A stretch of 64,000 nt of DNA from Rhodoferax sp. (GTDB lineage: Bacteria; Pseudomonadota; Gammaproteobacteria; Burkholderiales; Burkholderiaceae_C). The stretch lies in the NCBI RefSeq assembly GCF_028714215.1, contig NZ_JAQTMS010000009.1, forward strand, positions 1 to 64,000. The letters are read 5' to 3'. Each line of letters starts with the position of its first letter. The first letter of the stretch is position 1. This document shows positions 25,532-34,066 of this stretch, one piece after another. Made by a program: the position numbers and the translations under genes. The notes under the pieces are model-generated. The model was not told the DNA's origin, ran no database searches, and saw only the letters and a program-made list of their open reading frames with translations.

Positions 25532-26575
25532 ATGGATCGCCGCCAATTTCTGCAGAGCTTGAACGCCAGCGGCATGGGTGCCATCCTCCCCGCATCGGCT
25601 ATGCCGCCAATAGTCGCACAAACGGCTATCGTTGAGGAGGCCGGTACGGCATGGGATATCCCAAAAATTGGCATCGTGTCTGTCGGCGGAATCGGCGGAA
25701 GCTGCATTCCCAAGGCAGGTGATCGCGCCCGGAGCCTGCCATATCTCAGCCGAACTGTTGCAGTCGATACCTACGGCGTCGATTTGCACGGCATGAACGC
25801 TGATCGCAAGGTGCTGGTGGGCGACAGCAAGACCCGGCTCAACCCCCTTACCGCAAGGCTCCTGGCTCAATCCGCTAGCAATGAAATTGCAGAGGCAGTT
25901 GCCGACCTGGACATGGTCTTGCTGGTTGCCGGGATGGGTGGCGCCACCGGCACTGGGGTTGCTCCCATCGTCGCGCAAGTTTTACGCGAGCAAGGCATCT
26001 TGATCCTGGCTTTTGCGGTCATGCCTTTCCACTGTGAGGGGCCGTTGCGCCAGCAAACCGCGCAAGTTGGTGTTCGCAATCTTCGGCACCATGTCGACAC
26101 GTTGATTCCGTTCGTCACCAACGACTTTAACCCAGATGCCAAAAACGTCAGATGGCTATCTGCCGCGACCCAATTGGCCCCGCTGGCCTTCATCGAGGTA
26201 TGTCGAAACATCATGAACCCGGTTTGCCGGCCAGGCTGGGTCAATATTGACTTTGAAGATCTGCGACACATCATCTTGAGCCAGGAAGGAGAATGCGCGT
26301 TGGGATTCGGATCTGCCAAAGACGCGCTCGGCGCTGCGACCGCGGCGATTGACCACCCCTTGCTCGGTCGAGGCCGATTGCAGCGGGCGTCGGCGTCTCT
26401 GGTTGCCATCGCAGCCCCACAGCAATTGCTCAAGCTACAAGACTCAAAGACCGTTCTGAACAGCGTCAGAAAGCAGATGTCCAGAGACGCATACGTGTTC
26501 TACGCCTCGACCTACGACGACAATCTCGATAACGAAATTGGGGTGTCGATCATCGCCAACGGCATCCGGGGGTGA
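25532..26575 (+). CDS. FtsZ/tubulin-family GTPase, divergent, accessory
   Basis: 347 residues. The GTPase core follows FtsZ order: T1-like GIVSVGGIGGSC (about 47-57), the tubulin signature GMGGATGTGVAPIVA (about 134), MPFHCEGPLRQQTAQVG, VDTLIPFVTND, and the catalytic T7 loop GWVNIDFEDLRHII (about 236) with NxDxxD intact. The C-terminal domain is complete to NEIGVSIIANGIRG, but the linker and C-terminal peptide that bind FtsA/ZipA are absent. The N-terminus (MDRRQFLQSLNASGMGAILPASA) looks like a Tat signal. It is therefore not the cell-division FtsZ. A polymerising GTPase working with the downstream AAA+ protein is inferred. Confidence 0.82.
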   Translation: MDRRQFLQSLNASGMGAILPASAMPPIVAQTAIVEEAGTAWDIPKIGIVSVGGIGGSCIPKAGDRARSLPYLSRTVAVDTYGVDLHGMNADRKVLVGDSKTRLNPLTARLLAQSASNEIAEAVADLDMVLLVAGMGGATGTGVAPIVAQVLREQGILILAFAVMPFHCEGPLRQQTAQVGVRNLRHHVDTLIPFVTNDFNPDAKNVRWLSAATQLAPLAFIEVCRNIMNPVCRPGWVNIDFEDLRHIILSQEGECALGFGSAKDALGAATAAIDHPLLGRGRLQRASASLVAIAAPQQLLKLQDSKTVLNSVRKQMSRDAYVFYASTYDDNLDNEIGVSIIANGIRG

Positions 26576-26621
26576 TCTCTGCAGTGACATCGCCAGAGGT
26601 GCGACGGTATGCGACGTACAA

Positions 26622-26634
26622 CACAAATTTTGTG
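26622..26634. promoter_or_regulatory. 13-base palindrome before the AAA+ gene
   Basis: CACAAATTTTGTG (6 + 1 + 6) lies in the 116-base gap between the FtsZ-like and AAA+ genes, followed by GTCACAAAATG, a partial copy. It is a candidate operator for an internal promoter, possibly for the WYL regulator encoded downstream. Confidence 0.35.
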
Positions 26635-26691
26635 CGTCACAAAATGACTCAGCGACGTGGATACTTGCCTTTCAACCAAAAGGGAAAAGCC

Positions 26692-28953
26692 ATGTCAGCA
26701 CGCACAAATCTGCCCTCGTTAGCCTACACACAACGTCTTGCGCCACGCGGAGACGATGCCAGCACCTGCTCTGGTGATGACGCATTGTTGCCATTGATTC
26801 AACGCTGGGTGCTGGCCTTGATGGTGCAGTACAAGAAAGTCTTTGAGTTGCCGGAAGATTCAGTCTTGCGAAAACTGCTCAAGGTTGGCAGTCCGGAATA
26901 CTGGCATAACCATGAAGACGACCCGATCACATATGAAGACGATCAGGAACCCGGCGCGAAGGCCGACCAGCGCCGCAAACAGCGCTGGACTGCCGAACTG
27001 CTGGCGGCAGCCAAAGTGAATGCCGCAGCCATAGAGCCTGACTTTTCTCATCCAGTTTTTGCCAACGTACGGGCACTGGGCGAGCTTCTGGGCCTGAACG
27101 ATACCGACATGGTGGTCCTTTGCTTCTTGGTCTTGTTGCAGGGGGATGAACGATTTAAGGAAAGCGTCGCCAGCATGCGTTTAAAGCTGAGCAACGAGAG
27201 CGAATGTGTTGCCATGTTTGCCAGTGCCACGGGAGGCAACACCGTCGATCTACAGCGCGTACTGCGCCGCGACAGCCCATTGCGCAGCATGGGTTTGCTC
27301 AAGCTTGGCAAAGAGGCGCGCGACATGGAAGACTTTCTGGAGCTTCCACGGGGTCTTGCCACGCTCATGATGGACCCGCACGAATCAACTTTGCCACTGG
27401 TGCGGCATTTCTTCACACCGCGCAGCCCGAGCACGCTGGACCTCTGCCACTTCCCGCACCTGGCCGATGAAGCTGCCATCATTGCCGGCATCTTGCGCGA
27501 GGCGATGCGCCAGGGCATTGCGGGTACCAACATCCTGCTCTACGGCCCGCCCGGCGTGGGCAAGACCGAGCTGGCTTCGGTGGTGGCGCAGACTCTGCAA
27601 GCCGAGCTTTATGAGGTGGGCTACGCCGACGATGAAGGTGCCCCGATTCGCGGCGTCGAGCGATTGCAGGCCTTCAACCTGTGCCAACGCCTGCTGAGCC
27701 GACGCAACAATGCACTGGTGTTGTTCGACGAGGTGGAGGACATGCTGGAACGCGGTGAAGTACCCGGCAAAGCATGGGTCAACCGCGCCCTTGAAGAAAA
27801 CCCGGTGCCAGCGATCTGGATCACCAACCACGCCAACGCGCTGGAGCCGGCCTACCGTCGGCGCTTTGACTACTCTGTGCAGCTCAGCACGCCGCCGCGC
27901 GCCGTGCGCCTGCAAATTGCCAGCCACCACCTGCTGGGCATTGCCAGCGTCGATGCAGCGAATTCCGACGCCGCAGCACAAAGCGCGGACCACACCTGGC
28001 TGCACGACTTGGCCGAGAGCCCGAGTCTGACCCCATCGCAAATGGAACGCGCGGCCAAAGTGGCCCGCCTAGTCGAGGCTCAATCTCTGATGCAGGGTGA
28101 CACGGCTCCGGCAAAGCAGCGAGTGCTACAGGTGCTGGAGCGCTCGGCGAAGCTGCTGGGTCAGCCCAAACTGCGCCCCGGTCGCCCCATGGCCACCGCT
28201 TACGACCTGGCCTATCTGAACACCGATGCGCCGGTTGCCGCTCTGGTCGAATCGCTGCGCCATGCGCCCGGTGGTTCGTTCTGCTTCTATGGCCCACCCG
28301 GTGCCGGCAAGACGGCGCTGGCTCGCTATATCGCCCAGGCGCTGGAACTGCCCGTGGTGCTACGCCGTGCGTCTGACCTGCTGGACATGTATGTGGGTGG
28401 CACTGAGCAAAAAATCGCCGAGATGTTTGACACCGCCCGTACTGAGCCTTGCGTGCTGATTCTGGATGAGGCCGACTCCTTTCTGCAATCACGCGCTGAA
28501 GCCAAGCACTCCTGGGAAATCACCCAGGTCAATGAACTGCTGACGCAAATGGAAGAGTTTGAGGGCTTGTTCATCTGCACCACCAACCTGCTGGAAAAGC
28601 TGGACCCGGCCAGTCTGCGCCGCTTTGACTGGAAGGTGGCGTTCAGCGCCATGACGGCTTCGCAACGCTGGGCCTTCTTTTTGCAGGAATTCCACCTACT
28701 GGGCGGCAACATGGAGACGGCAGCGCCACTACAGTCCTATGTGCGCCAGCAGTTGGGCGGGCTCACGCCGGGAGACTTTGCGCCCGTCACACGGCAGTTT
28801 CGGCTGTTGCGGCGCACGCCATCGGCGCAGGAACTGCTGGAGCGCTTGCGTGGCGAACTGGCAGTCAAGAACGGCGCTCACGCGAATTCGCCCGTGTACC
28901 TCAGCGCCTATGGCAACGGCGCCGGAATCAAAAACATCCCCGTCGCCGCTTGA
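26692..28953 (+). CDS. Two-module AAA+ ATPase
   Basis: ATG 26692 follows AGGGAAAAGCC; the in-frame extension to 26572 is rejected. 753 residues: a helical N-terminal domain of about 270 residues (LPLIQRWVLALMVQYKKVF, VLCFLVLLQGDERFKESVASM), then AAA+ module 1 with GPPGVGKTELA (about 284) and VLFDEVEDML (about 341), then module 2 with GPPGAGKTALA (about 533) and LILDEADSFL (about 588), with sensor-like TTNLLEKLDPASLRRFD. Tandem AAA+ proteins remodel or unfold partners. The natural candidate partner is the FtsZ-like polymer. Confidence 0.85.
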   Translation: MSARTNLPSLAYTQRLAPRGDDASTCSGDDALLPLIQRWVLALMVQYKKVFELPEDSVLRKLLKVGSPEYWHNHEDDPITYEDDQEPGAKADQRRKQRWTAELLAAAKVNAAAIEPDFSHPVFANVRALGELLGLNDTDMVVLCFLVLLQGDERFKESVASMRLKLSNESECVAMFASATGGNTVDLQRVLRRDSPLRSMGLLKLGKEARDMEDFLELPRGLATLMMDPHESTLPLVRHFFTPRSPSTLDLCHFPHLADEAAIIAGILREAMRQGIAGTNILLYGPPGVGKTELASVVAQTLQAELYEVGYADDEGAPIRGVERLQAFNLCQRLLSRRNNALVLFDEVEDMLERGEVPGKAWVNRALEENPVPAIWITNHANALEPAYRRRFDYSVQLSTPPRAVRLQIASHHLLGIASVDAANSDAAAQSADHTWLHDLAESPSLTPSQMERAAKVARLVEAQSLMQGDTAPAKQRVLQVLERSAKLLGQPKLRPGRPMATAYDLAYLNTDAPVAALVESLRHAPGGSFCFYGPPGAGKTALARYIAQALELPVVLRRASDLLDMYVGGTEQKIAEMFDTARTEPCVLILDEADSFLQSRAEAKHSWEITQVNELLTQMEEFEGLFICTTNLLEKLDPASLRRFDWKVAFSAMTASQRWAFFLQEFHLLGGNMETAAPLQSYVRQQLGGLTPGDFAPVTRQFRLLRRTPSAQELLERLRGELAVKNGAHANSPVYLSAYGNGAGIKNIPVAA

Positions 28954-28980
28954 ACCCCGACCAACCATCAGGAAAACACC

Positions 28981-29400
28981 ATGGAACCCAAACACAAGAA
29001 AGACGCAGCCTTCAGCCATTTGCTGAGCAATATGCTTGACGGTTCTGCTCACGCACTTGAGCTTGCACAAGAGTTGACCAACGACCGCGATGAACACTTG
29101 CGGGCATTGCAACGCCAGTTTGCCACCGCGCCAGTCATGGGCTTTCGTCCCGGTCAGATCATCCAGTGGAAGCCGGGCATGAAAAACAGACTGATCCCGG
29201 TCTATGGCGAACCGGCGATTGTGATGGAGGTGCTCAACCCGCCGGTTTTTGACTCCAACAAAGAGTTGGATGGCACCAGCCTGTATCGGGAGCCGTTGAA
29301 CCTGGTGCTGGGCATTCAGGATGTCGATGGTGATTTCTTGACGTTTCACTACGACGCTCGCCGTTTTGAGGTGACGGCAGACCTGGGAGAAGCCAAATGA
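28981..29400 (+). CDS. Small beta-rich protein, paralogue A
   Basis: 139 residues. After a helical start (FSHLLSNMLDGSAHALELAQELTNDRDEHLRALQRQF) comes FRPGQIIQWKPGMKNRLIPVYGEPAIVMEVLNPPV, then LYREPLNLVLGIQDVDGDFLTFHYDARRFEV. The next gene has the same pattern throughout, so the pair arose by duplication. The FxPGxxxxWxPGxK segment suggests an SH3-like barrel. Function is unknown. It overlaps its paralogue by four bases (ATGA). Confidence 0.75.
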   Translation: MEPKHKKDAAFSHLLSNMLDGSAHALELAQELTNDRDEHLRALQRQFATAPVMGFRPGQIIQWKPGMKNRLIPVYGEPAIVMEVLNPPVFDSNKELDGTSLYREPLNLVLGIQDVDGDFLTFHYDARRFEVTADLGEAK

Positions 29401-29792
29401 GCACACCCCGCAAACTGGACCCGGCCCTGCAATCCATGCTGCACGGCTTGGCAAGCACGGAGCAGCCGGACGTGGATGTACGCCGTGAAGCACGTGAGCA
29501 AAAGATAGAAGCCCTGCGCGACGGCTATCGCCGCATCCATGGCACCGACCCCTGTAGGTTTCGGCCAGGCGACTTGGTACGCTGGCAACCGGGCCTGAAA
29601 TACGTCAAGTGGCCGCAGTACGGTGAGACTGCCGTCGTGGTGGAATGCCTTGACCCGCCGGTCATGGACGACGTGTCCAGTAGCTTCACACCGTATTTTC
29701 GAGCGCCACAGACCCTGGTGCTGGGCTTGCAGCACGACAATGGCTTTCATTGCTGGCACTTCGATGGTCGGCGCTTTGAGCTGGTTCCGTAG
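29397..29792 (+). CDS. Small beta-rich protein, paralogue B
   Basis: 131 residues. It matches paralogue A in FRPGDLVRWQPGLKYVKWPQYGETAVVVECLDPPV and YFRAPQTLVLGLQHDNGFHCWHFDGRRFEL, differing mainly in the N-terminal helix (REAREQKIEALRDGYRRIHG). The pair could form a heterodimer acting as an adaptor for the AAA+ ATPase. That is inference from co-expression only. The operon seems to end here; a new GTG-start gene follows after 31 bases. Confidence 0.75.
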   Translation: MSTPRKLDPALQSMLHGLASTEQPDVDVRREAREQKIEALRDGYRRIHGTDPCRFRPGDLVRWQPGLKYVKWPQYGETAVVVECLDPPVMDDVSSSFTPYFRAPQTLVLGLQHDNGFHCWHFDGRRFELVP

Positions 29793-29823
29793 ACGTTGAC
29801 AATAGAACAAGGGGGAAATCACC

Positions 29824-31326
29824 GTGCGCACCTTTTCAAAATCCAAGCTGCTCGCCCTGCGCCAGTGCCCCAAACGCTTGTGGCTGGAAGTGCATCGCCC
29901 TGATTTGCGCGAAGACTCCGCCGCCACTCAGGCGAGCTTTCAGGTGGGTTTTCAGGTTGGCGACATTGCTCAGCGCCTCTATGACCCTGAGGGTCTTGGG
30001 GCGCTGATCGACGTAGCGGCTGACGGCTTTGACGCCGCCTTCAAACGCAGCGCAGAACTGCTCAGCTCCACCCGGCAACCCATCTTTGAAGCCGGGTTCT
30101 CCGCTGGCGGGGCCATGGCCTTCGCCGACGTCATGTTGCCGGTACAAGAAAATGGCAGCACGCTCTGGCGCATGGTTGAAGTCAAGTCCGCCACCAGCGT
30201 CAAGGACTACCACCGTGATGATCTGGCAGTGCAAGCCTTTGTTGCCCAGAACGCCGGCGTACCGCTACAGTCCATTGCCTTGGCGCACATTGACAGTTCA
30301 TGGACTTATCCGGGGGATGAGGATTACAGCGGACTACTGAAGGAAAATGACCTCACGGCAGAAGCCTTCTCACGCGGCGAAGAAGTGAGAGCCTGGATTG
30401 CCCAGGCGCAAAGCATTGACGCCATGCCAGCCGAGCCCGTCATGGAAACCGGTGCGCATTGCGACACACCCTATTCGTGCGGTTTTTATGACTATTGCAG
30501 CCGCGATGAGCCGAAAGCCGAATTCCCCATCTACTGGCTACCTCGCTTCGGTACCGCCAAAGTACGAGAGCTTGCCGAACTGGGCGTCAACGACCTCAGC
30601 GCCGTTGCAGACGACCTGCTCAACGCCAAGCAACAGCGGGTGAAAGCCCACACCCTTGCCGGCACCGTGTTCTTCGATACCGAGGGCGCCGCTGCCGACT
30701 TGGCAGTTCACAGCCTGCCCGCCTACTTTCTGGACTTCGAAACCATCCAGTTTGCCGTGCCCATCTGGAAGGGGACGCGCCCTTATCAGCAGAACACATT
30801 CCAGTTCAGCCTGCATACCCTGTCCGCATCAGGTCAGCTTGATCACACGGAATTTCTTGATATTTCCGGCAATGACCCAGCCGAACCCTTTATTAATGCG
30901 CTGATAGCCGCCTGCGGCGTTGAAGGGCCGGTGTATGTGTACAACGCCGGGTTTGAAATGGCGCGCATAAACGAGCTGGCCATCCGGTACCCGCAGTTCA
31001 GCGAAGCCCTGCTGGCCATCAATGCCCGGGTGGTCGATCTGTTGCCCATTGCGCGTGAACGCTACTACCACCCCAGCCAGCAAGGCAGTTGGAGTATCAA
31101 GAAGGTGCTGCCCGCTGTCGTGCCAGAACTCCGCTACGACGCGCTCGATGGCGTGCAGGATGGCGGCATGGCGATGGACGCTTTTCTGGAGGCCATTCAC
31201 CCGGACACCAGCGTCGAGCGCAAAGCACAGATCGAACAGCAACTGCTGGCCTACTGCAAGCTCGATACGTACGCCATGGTGCGCCTGTGGCAAGTGTTTG
31301 CCGGGCGCACCGACTTGAGCCTCTAA
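29824..31326 (+). CDS. DUF2779 protein: Cas4/RecB-like nuclease plus exonuclease-like domain
   Basis: GTG 29824 has AGGGGGAAA upstream. 500 residues. The N-terminal half resembles Cas4/RecB nucleases: FSKSKLLALRQCPKRLWLE, a D...EVKSATSVKDYHRDDLAVQAF metal site and CGFYDYC, with the Cys pattern of an iron-sulfur cluster (CPK ... C ... C). The C-terminal half is DUF2779: YFLDFETIQFAVPIW, YNAGFEMARINELA, GSWSIKKVLPA and LLAYCKLDTYAMVRLW, a DEDD-like exonuclease pattern. DNA processing is likely. The family often sits in defence or mobile regions. Confidence 0.8.
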   Translation: MRTFSKSKLLALRQCPKRLWLEVHRPDLREDSAATQASFQVGFQVGDIAQRLYDPEGLGALIDVAADGFDAAFKRSAELLSSTRQPIFEAGFSAGGAMAFADVMLPVQENGSTLWRMVEVKSATSVKDYHRDDLAVQAFVAQNAGVPLQSIALAHIDSSWTYPGDEDYSGLLKENDLTAEAFSRGEEVRAWIAQAQSIDAMPAEPVMETGAHCDTPYSCGFYDYCSRDEPKAEFPIYWLPRFGTAKVRELAELGVNDLSAVADDLLNAKQQRVKAHTLAGTVFFDTEGAAADLAVHSLPAYFLDFETIQFAVPIWKGTRPYQQNTFQFSLHTLSASGQLDHTEFLDISGNDPAEPFINALIAACGVEGPVYVYNAGFEMARINELAIRYPQFSEALLAINARVVDLLPIARERYYHPSQQGSWSIKKVLPAVVPELRYDALDGVQDGGMAMDAFLEAIHPDTSVERKAQIEQQLLAYCKLDTYAMVRLWQVFAGRTDLSL

Positions 31327-31350
31327 TCAACGCATCAACCAAGTATCACC

Positions 31351-32316
31351 ATGCCCAAACGCCCTGATCCCCTGGATACGCTGCAACTGTCTATCGAGCT
31401 GCTGCACCGCATACCCAGGCGCCGTTCCATCAGCACAACAGAACTACACCAGCAGTTGAAGAATGCCGGCTTTGAGCGCCAGCCACGCACCATCCAGCGC
31501 ATGTTGGAAACGCTGTCAGAGGTCTTCAACATCGAGCGTGACGACAGCGCCAAACCCTACCGCTACTGCTGGAAGGAAAACGCCAAGGGTATTTCTCTTG
31601 GCGCCCTGAGCGCACAAGAGTCCTTGCTGCTCACGCTGGCCGAGCAACAGCTCAGCAGCCTGCTGCCGGTCAAGCTCATGAAATCAATGCAAGGCTTCTT
31701 CGCCCAGGCACGCGGCCAGTTGAACGAGAAAGGCGCGACCCTGCGCGAACGCCAATGGCTGGACAAAGTGCGCGTGGTCAGCACCAGCCAGCCGCTACTG
31801 CCACCCAAAGTTGACCCCGGCGCGTTTGAGCAGGTCAGCAATGCGCTCTACGCCAACCAGTGGCTGGACGTGGACTACAAGAACGCCGCTGGCAAAAGAG
31901 CGACTTCCAGAGTCATGCCCCTGGGTCTGGCACAACAAGGACCGCGCATGTACCTGGTTTGCCGGTTTGAAGGCTATGAAAACGAACGCTGCCTCGCGCT
32001 GCACCGCATCATCTCGGCCCAGGCATCGACGCTGACCTTTGAGCGCCCCAAGGAATTCAACCTGAAGAAGTTCGATGAAGACGGACGCTTTGGCTATGGC
32101 GACGGCAACAAAATCCGCTTGAGTTTCAGGATAGAGAAAGGGGCCGGACTGCACGTCGTGGAGTGCCCGCTGTCTGCGGATCAGAAGGTGGTGGAACTGG
32201 ATGGCACCTACGAGATTTCGGCAACGGTGGTGGACTCGGATATGCTGGACTGGTGGCTGCGGGGGTTTGGGGATGCGACGTGGGGTGTCAAAAGAGAAGC
32301 TGTAAAGAAACTTTGA
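31351..32316 (+). CDS. WYL-domain transcriptional regulator
   Basis: 321 residues. N-terminal winged helix: TLQLSIELLHRIPRRRSISTTELHQQLKNAGFERQPRTIQRMLETL. Then a WYL domain: WLDVDYKNAAGKRATSRVMPLGLAQQGPRMYLVCRFEGYENERCLALHRI, and a C-terminal WCX-like part (DGTYEISATVVDSDMLDWWLRGFG). WYL regulators sense nucleic acid or nucleotide ligands and often control phage-defence genes. It is 24 bases behind the DUF2779 gene and probably regulates this island. Confidence 0.88.
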   Translation: MPKRPDPLDTLQLSIELLHRIPRRRSISTTELHQQLKNAGFERQPRTIQRMLETLSEVFNIERDDSAKPYRYCWKENAKGISLGALSAQESLLLTLAEQQLSSLLPVKLMKSMQGFFAQARGQLNEKGATLRERQWLDKVRVVSTSQPLLPPKVDPGAFEQVSNALYANQWLDVDYKNAAGKRATSRVMPLGLAQQGPRMYLVCRFEGYENERCLALHRIISAQASTLTFERPKEFNLKKFDEDGRFGYGDGNKIRLSFRIEKGAGLHVVECPLSADQKVVELDGTYEISATVVDSDMLDWWLRGFGDATWGVKREAVKKL

Positions 32317-32325
32317 AAGGGAAAA

Positions 32326-33024
32326 ATGATTGATCAAAAAAAGACGAAAGTCTGCGCCTATGTCATGACTGTGGATTCGGGATTCGCACCGAATCCGTTT
32401 CATGGTGTTTGTACTCTTGCGGTTTGCACACCAAATCATATGCGTGCAAACCTCGGCATTGATGACTGGATCGTTGGAATTGCGGGACAAGGCCTCCGTT
32501 CAAGGCTAGGAAAGTCTGATCAATGGAAAATAATTTATGCCATGAAGATCGGTGATAGACAGGATCTTGATAGCTATTACAACCATCCTGCGTATCTAGC
32601 AAAAATTCCAAAGCTAATTGGCTCAAGAATCGAGATGTGCGGGGATAACTTCTACAGACGTACGCCCGAGGGAATTAAGCACACTCGACAGACCAATAAT
32701 CATGAGGGAGACTTTGAAAAACAAGACACCAATGGTGATCGGGTTTTTATCGGAACAGAGTTTTACTACTTCGGATCGCTGGCCATAGAACTTCCGCAGA
32801 ACGAGTCATGGAGTAAGTTAATAGTCCAAAAATTTCAAAACTGCGCGGTTGGCCTTAGATATCTGCTTGGCGGATCTAGTCGCGAGCGGTGGGGAGAAGA
32901 TGAATTTGAAAAATTTCGAGACTTTCTTAAACAGCGGCAACTAAACTGGATTCCGAACCCCAAGGATTTCCCCCCTATGGAGAACCCGAAAAACCAAAAT
33001 ACTTGTCACTCCAAGTGTGCGTGA
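32326..33024 (+). CDS. Nmad2-type putative nucleotide-modification protein
   Basis: 232 residues. CAYVMTVDSGFAPNPFHGVCTLAVCTPNHMR, DDWIVGIAGQG, WKIIYAMKIGD and EMCGDNFYRR fit the nucleotide-modification-associated domain 2 (Nmad2), predicted from gene neighbourhoods to help make or recognise modified DNA bases. Biochemistry is not established. The gene is visibly more AT-rich than its surroundings, a sign of recent transfer. It is nine bases behind the WYL gene. Confidence 0.78.
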   Translation: MIDQKKTKVCAYVMTVDSGFAPNPFHGVCTLAVCTPNHMRANLGIDDWIVGIAGQGLRSRLGKSDQWKIIYAMKIGDRQDLDSYYNHPAYLAKIPKLIGSRIEMCGDNFYRRTPEGIKHTRQTNNHEGDFEKQDTNGDRVFIGTEFYYFGSLAIELPQNESWSKLIVQKFQNCAVGLRYLLGGSSRERWGEDEFEKFRDFLKQRQLNWIPNPKDFPPMENPKNQNTCHSKCA

Positions 33025-33043
33025 TCAACATAGGATTGAGGCA

Positions 33044-33745
33044 ATGAAAATCCTCTTTTTGCGCGTTGGGATTGATCGCGGTTGCGGTGGCACTTTGTCT
33101 CCGCGATTCCAAAATGGAGCATTTGAGTACGTACCAATACCCGAGTCTTCAGAGTTGTCTGTGGGGCGCGGCGTAACGTACCCCGAACTGCCCGCCCGGC
33201 ATGGCGGCACGTTGGATAAGTACTCGGGCTCCACTAGCTACACACACTACGACCCCGAGTTTGAAACATTCACCTATGGTGAGCCCAGCGAGCCAAAGCG
33301 CTCGCAGTTACTTCGACTTACGGCGGGCGACAGACTTGTTTTCTACTCAGGTTTTCAGGGGCCGGATATCGCAAAAGGTACTTGCTTTGTCATTGGCTAT
33401 TTGACGGTTCGCGCGGTTCATCGCGCCCCCATGAATGAACCTTGGCCACCACCTTCGCTCGCCCATCTTCATCGGAACGCTCATTTCCGTCGTAAAAACC
33501 CAGAAGCCACTCTCGTCGTCGTTGAGGGTGAGCCATCAAGCTCTCGGCTGTTTACGAATGCACTACAACTTTCCGATGACCATCAACGGGTTTTAGCCGG
33601 TGTCGAGAGCGTTGTTGGCTTCGGTGGATCTGTCATGCGAGCTGTTGGCCGCTGGGTTCCAGAAAGTCATAACAACAAAGCGCTCGAGTGGCTTCGGAAG
33701 GATGATTTCCAGGCAAGTGAAGCGTTAATCTCGAATCAACATTAA
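33044..33745 (+). CDS. Nmad3-type putative nucleotide-modification protein
   Basis: ATG 33044 (MKILFLRVGIDRGCGG) has GGATTGAGG upstream; the frame is open to 33017, overlapping the previous gene. 233 residues. LRVGIDRGCGGTLSPRFQNGAFEYVPIPES, RLTAGDRLVFYSGFQG and CFVIGYLTVRAV match Nmad3, which is predicted to act in the same base-modification systems as Nmad2. Adjacent Nmad2 and Nmad3 genes support a shared task. The partner modification enzyme is not visible in this window. Confidence 0.78.
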   Translation: MKILFLRVGIDRGCGGTLSPRFQNGAFEYVPIPESSELSVGRGVTYPELPARHGGTLDKYSGSTSYTHYDPEFETFTYGEPSEPKRSQLLRLTAGDRLVFYSGFQGPDIAKGTCFVIGYLTVRAVHRAPMNEPWPPPSLAHLHRNAHFRRKNPEATLVVVEGEPSSSRLFTNALQLSDDHQRVLAGVESVVGFGGSVMRAVGRWVPESHNNKALEWLRKDDFQASEALISNQH

Positions 33746-33756
33746 GGATATTTCAA

Positions 33757-34026
33757 ATGGGAACTAAATGTAAGTTTTGCGGCTCATCAAGTTTTGGAAC
33801 TACATCCAATTCTGGTCACCCAGATGGATGTCACGAACATACAGGCGTAGATTCCAAACATTGCGTATTCTGCAACTCAACCAGTTACGGAACCACGTCA
33901 AACTCGGGTCATCCAGATGGATGCCACAAACATGGAAGTGATGGACAGCATTGCATCTATTGTGGATCTACAAGCACCGGTACAACATCCAATGTCGGTC
34001 ATCCAAATAAGTGCCACGAAAGTTAG
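33757..34026 (+). CDS. Three-repeat Cys/His mini-protein
   Basis: 89 residues made of three nearly identical units of about 29-30 residues, each C-x-F/Y-C-x-S-S/T-S/T-x-GTTSN-x-GHP-D/N-x-CH. Each unit has three Cys and two His in a CxxC ... HxxxCH layout that could bind one zinc. A ribosome site (AAGGATATTTCAA) precedes ATG 33757. I do not know the family. Its position 11 bases behind the Nmad3 gene suggests it belongs to the same module, perhaps as a nucleic-acid-binding part. Confidence 0.7.
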   Translation: MGTKCKFCGSSSFGTTSNSGHPDGCHEHTGVDSKHCVFCNSTSYGTTSNSGHPDGCHKHGSDGQHCIYCGSTSTGTTSNVGHPNKCHES

Positions 34027-34066
34027 CCAAGCGGTATGAACACATCGACTGCGTAGAAGTCCGCGC

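Noticed and set aside
25532-26575. Housekeeping cell-division ftsZ
   Set aside because: No dcw-cluster neighbours (ftsA, ftsQ, murC), no C-terminal peptide and strong divergence.
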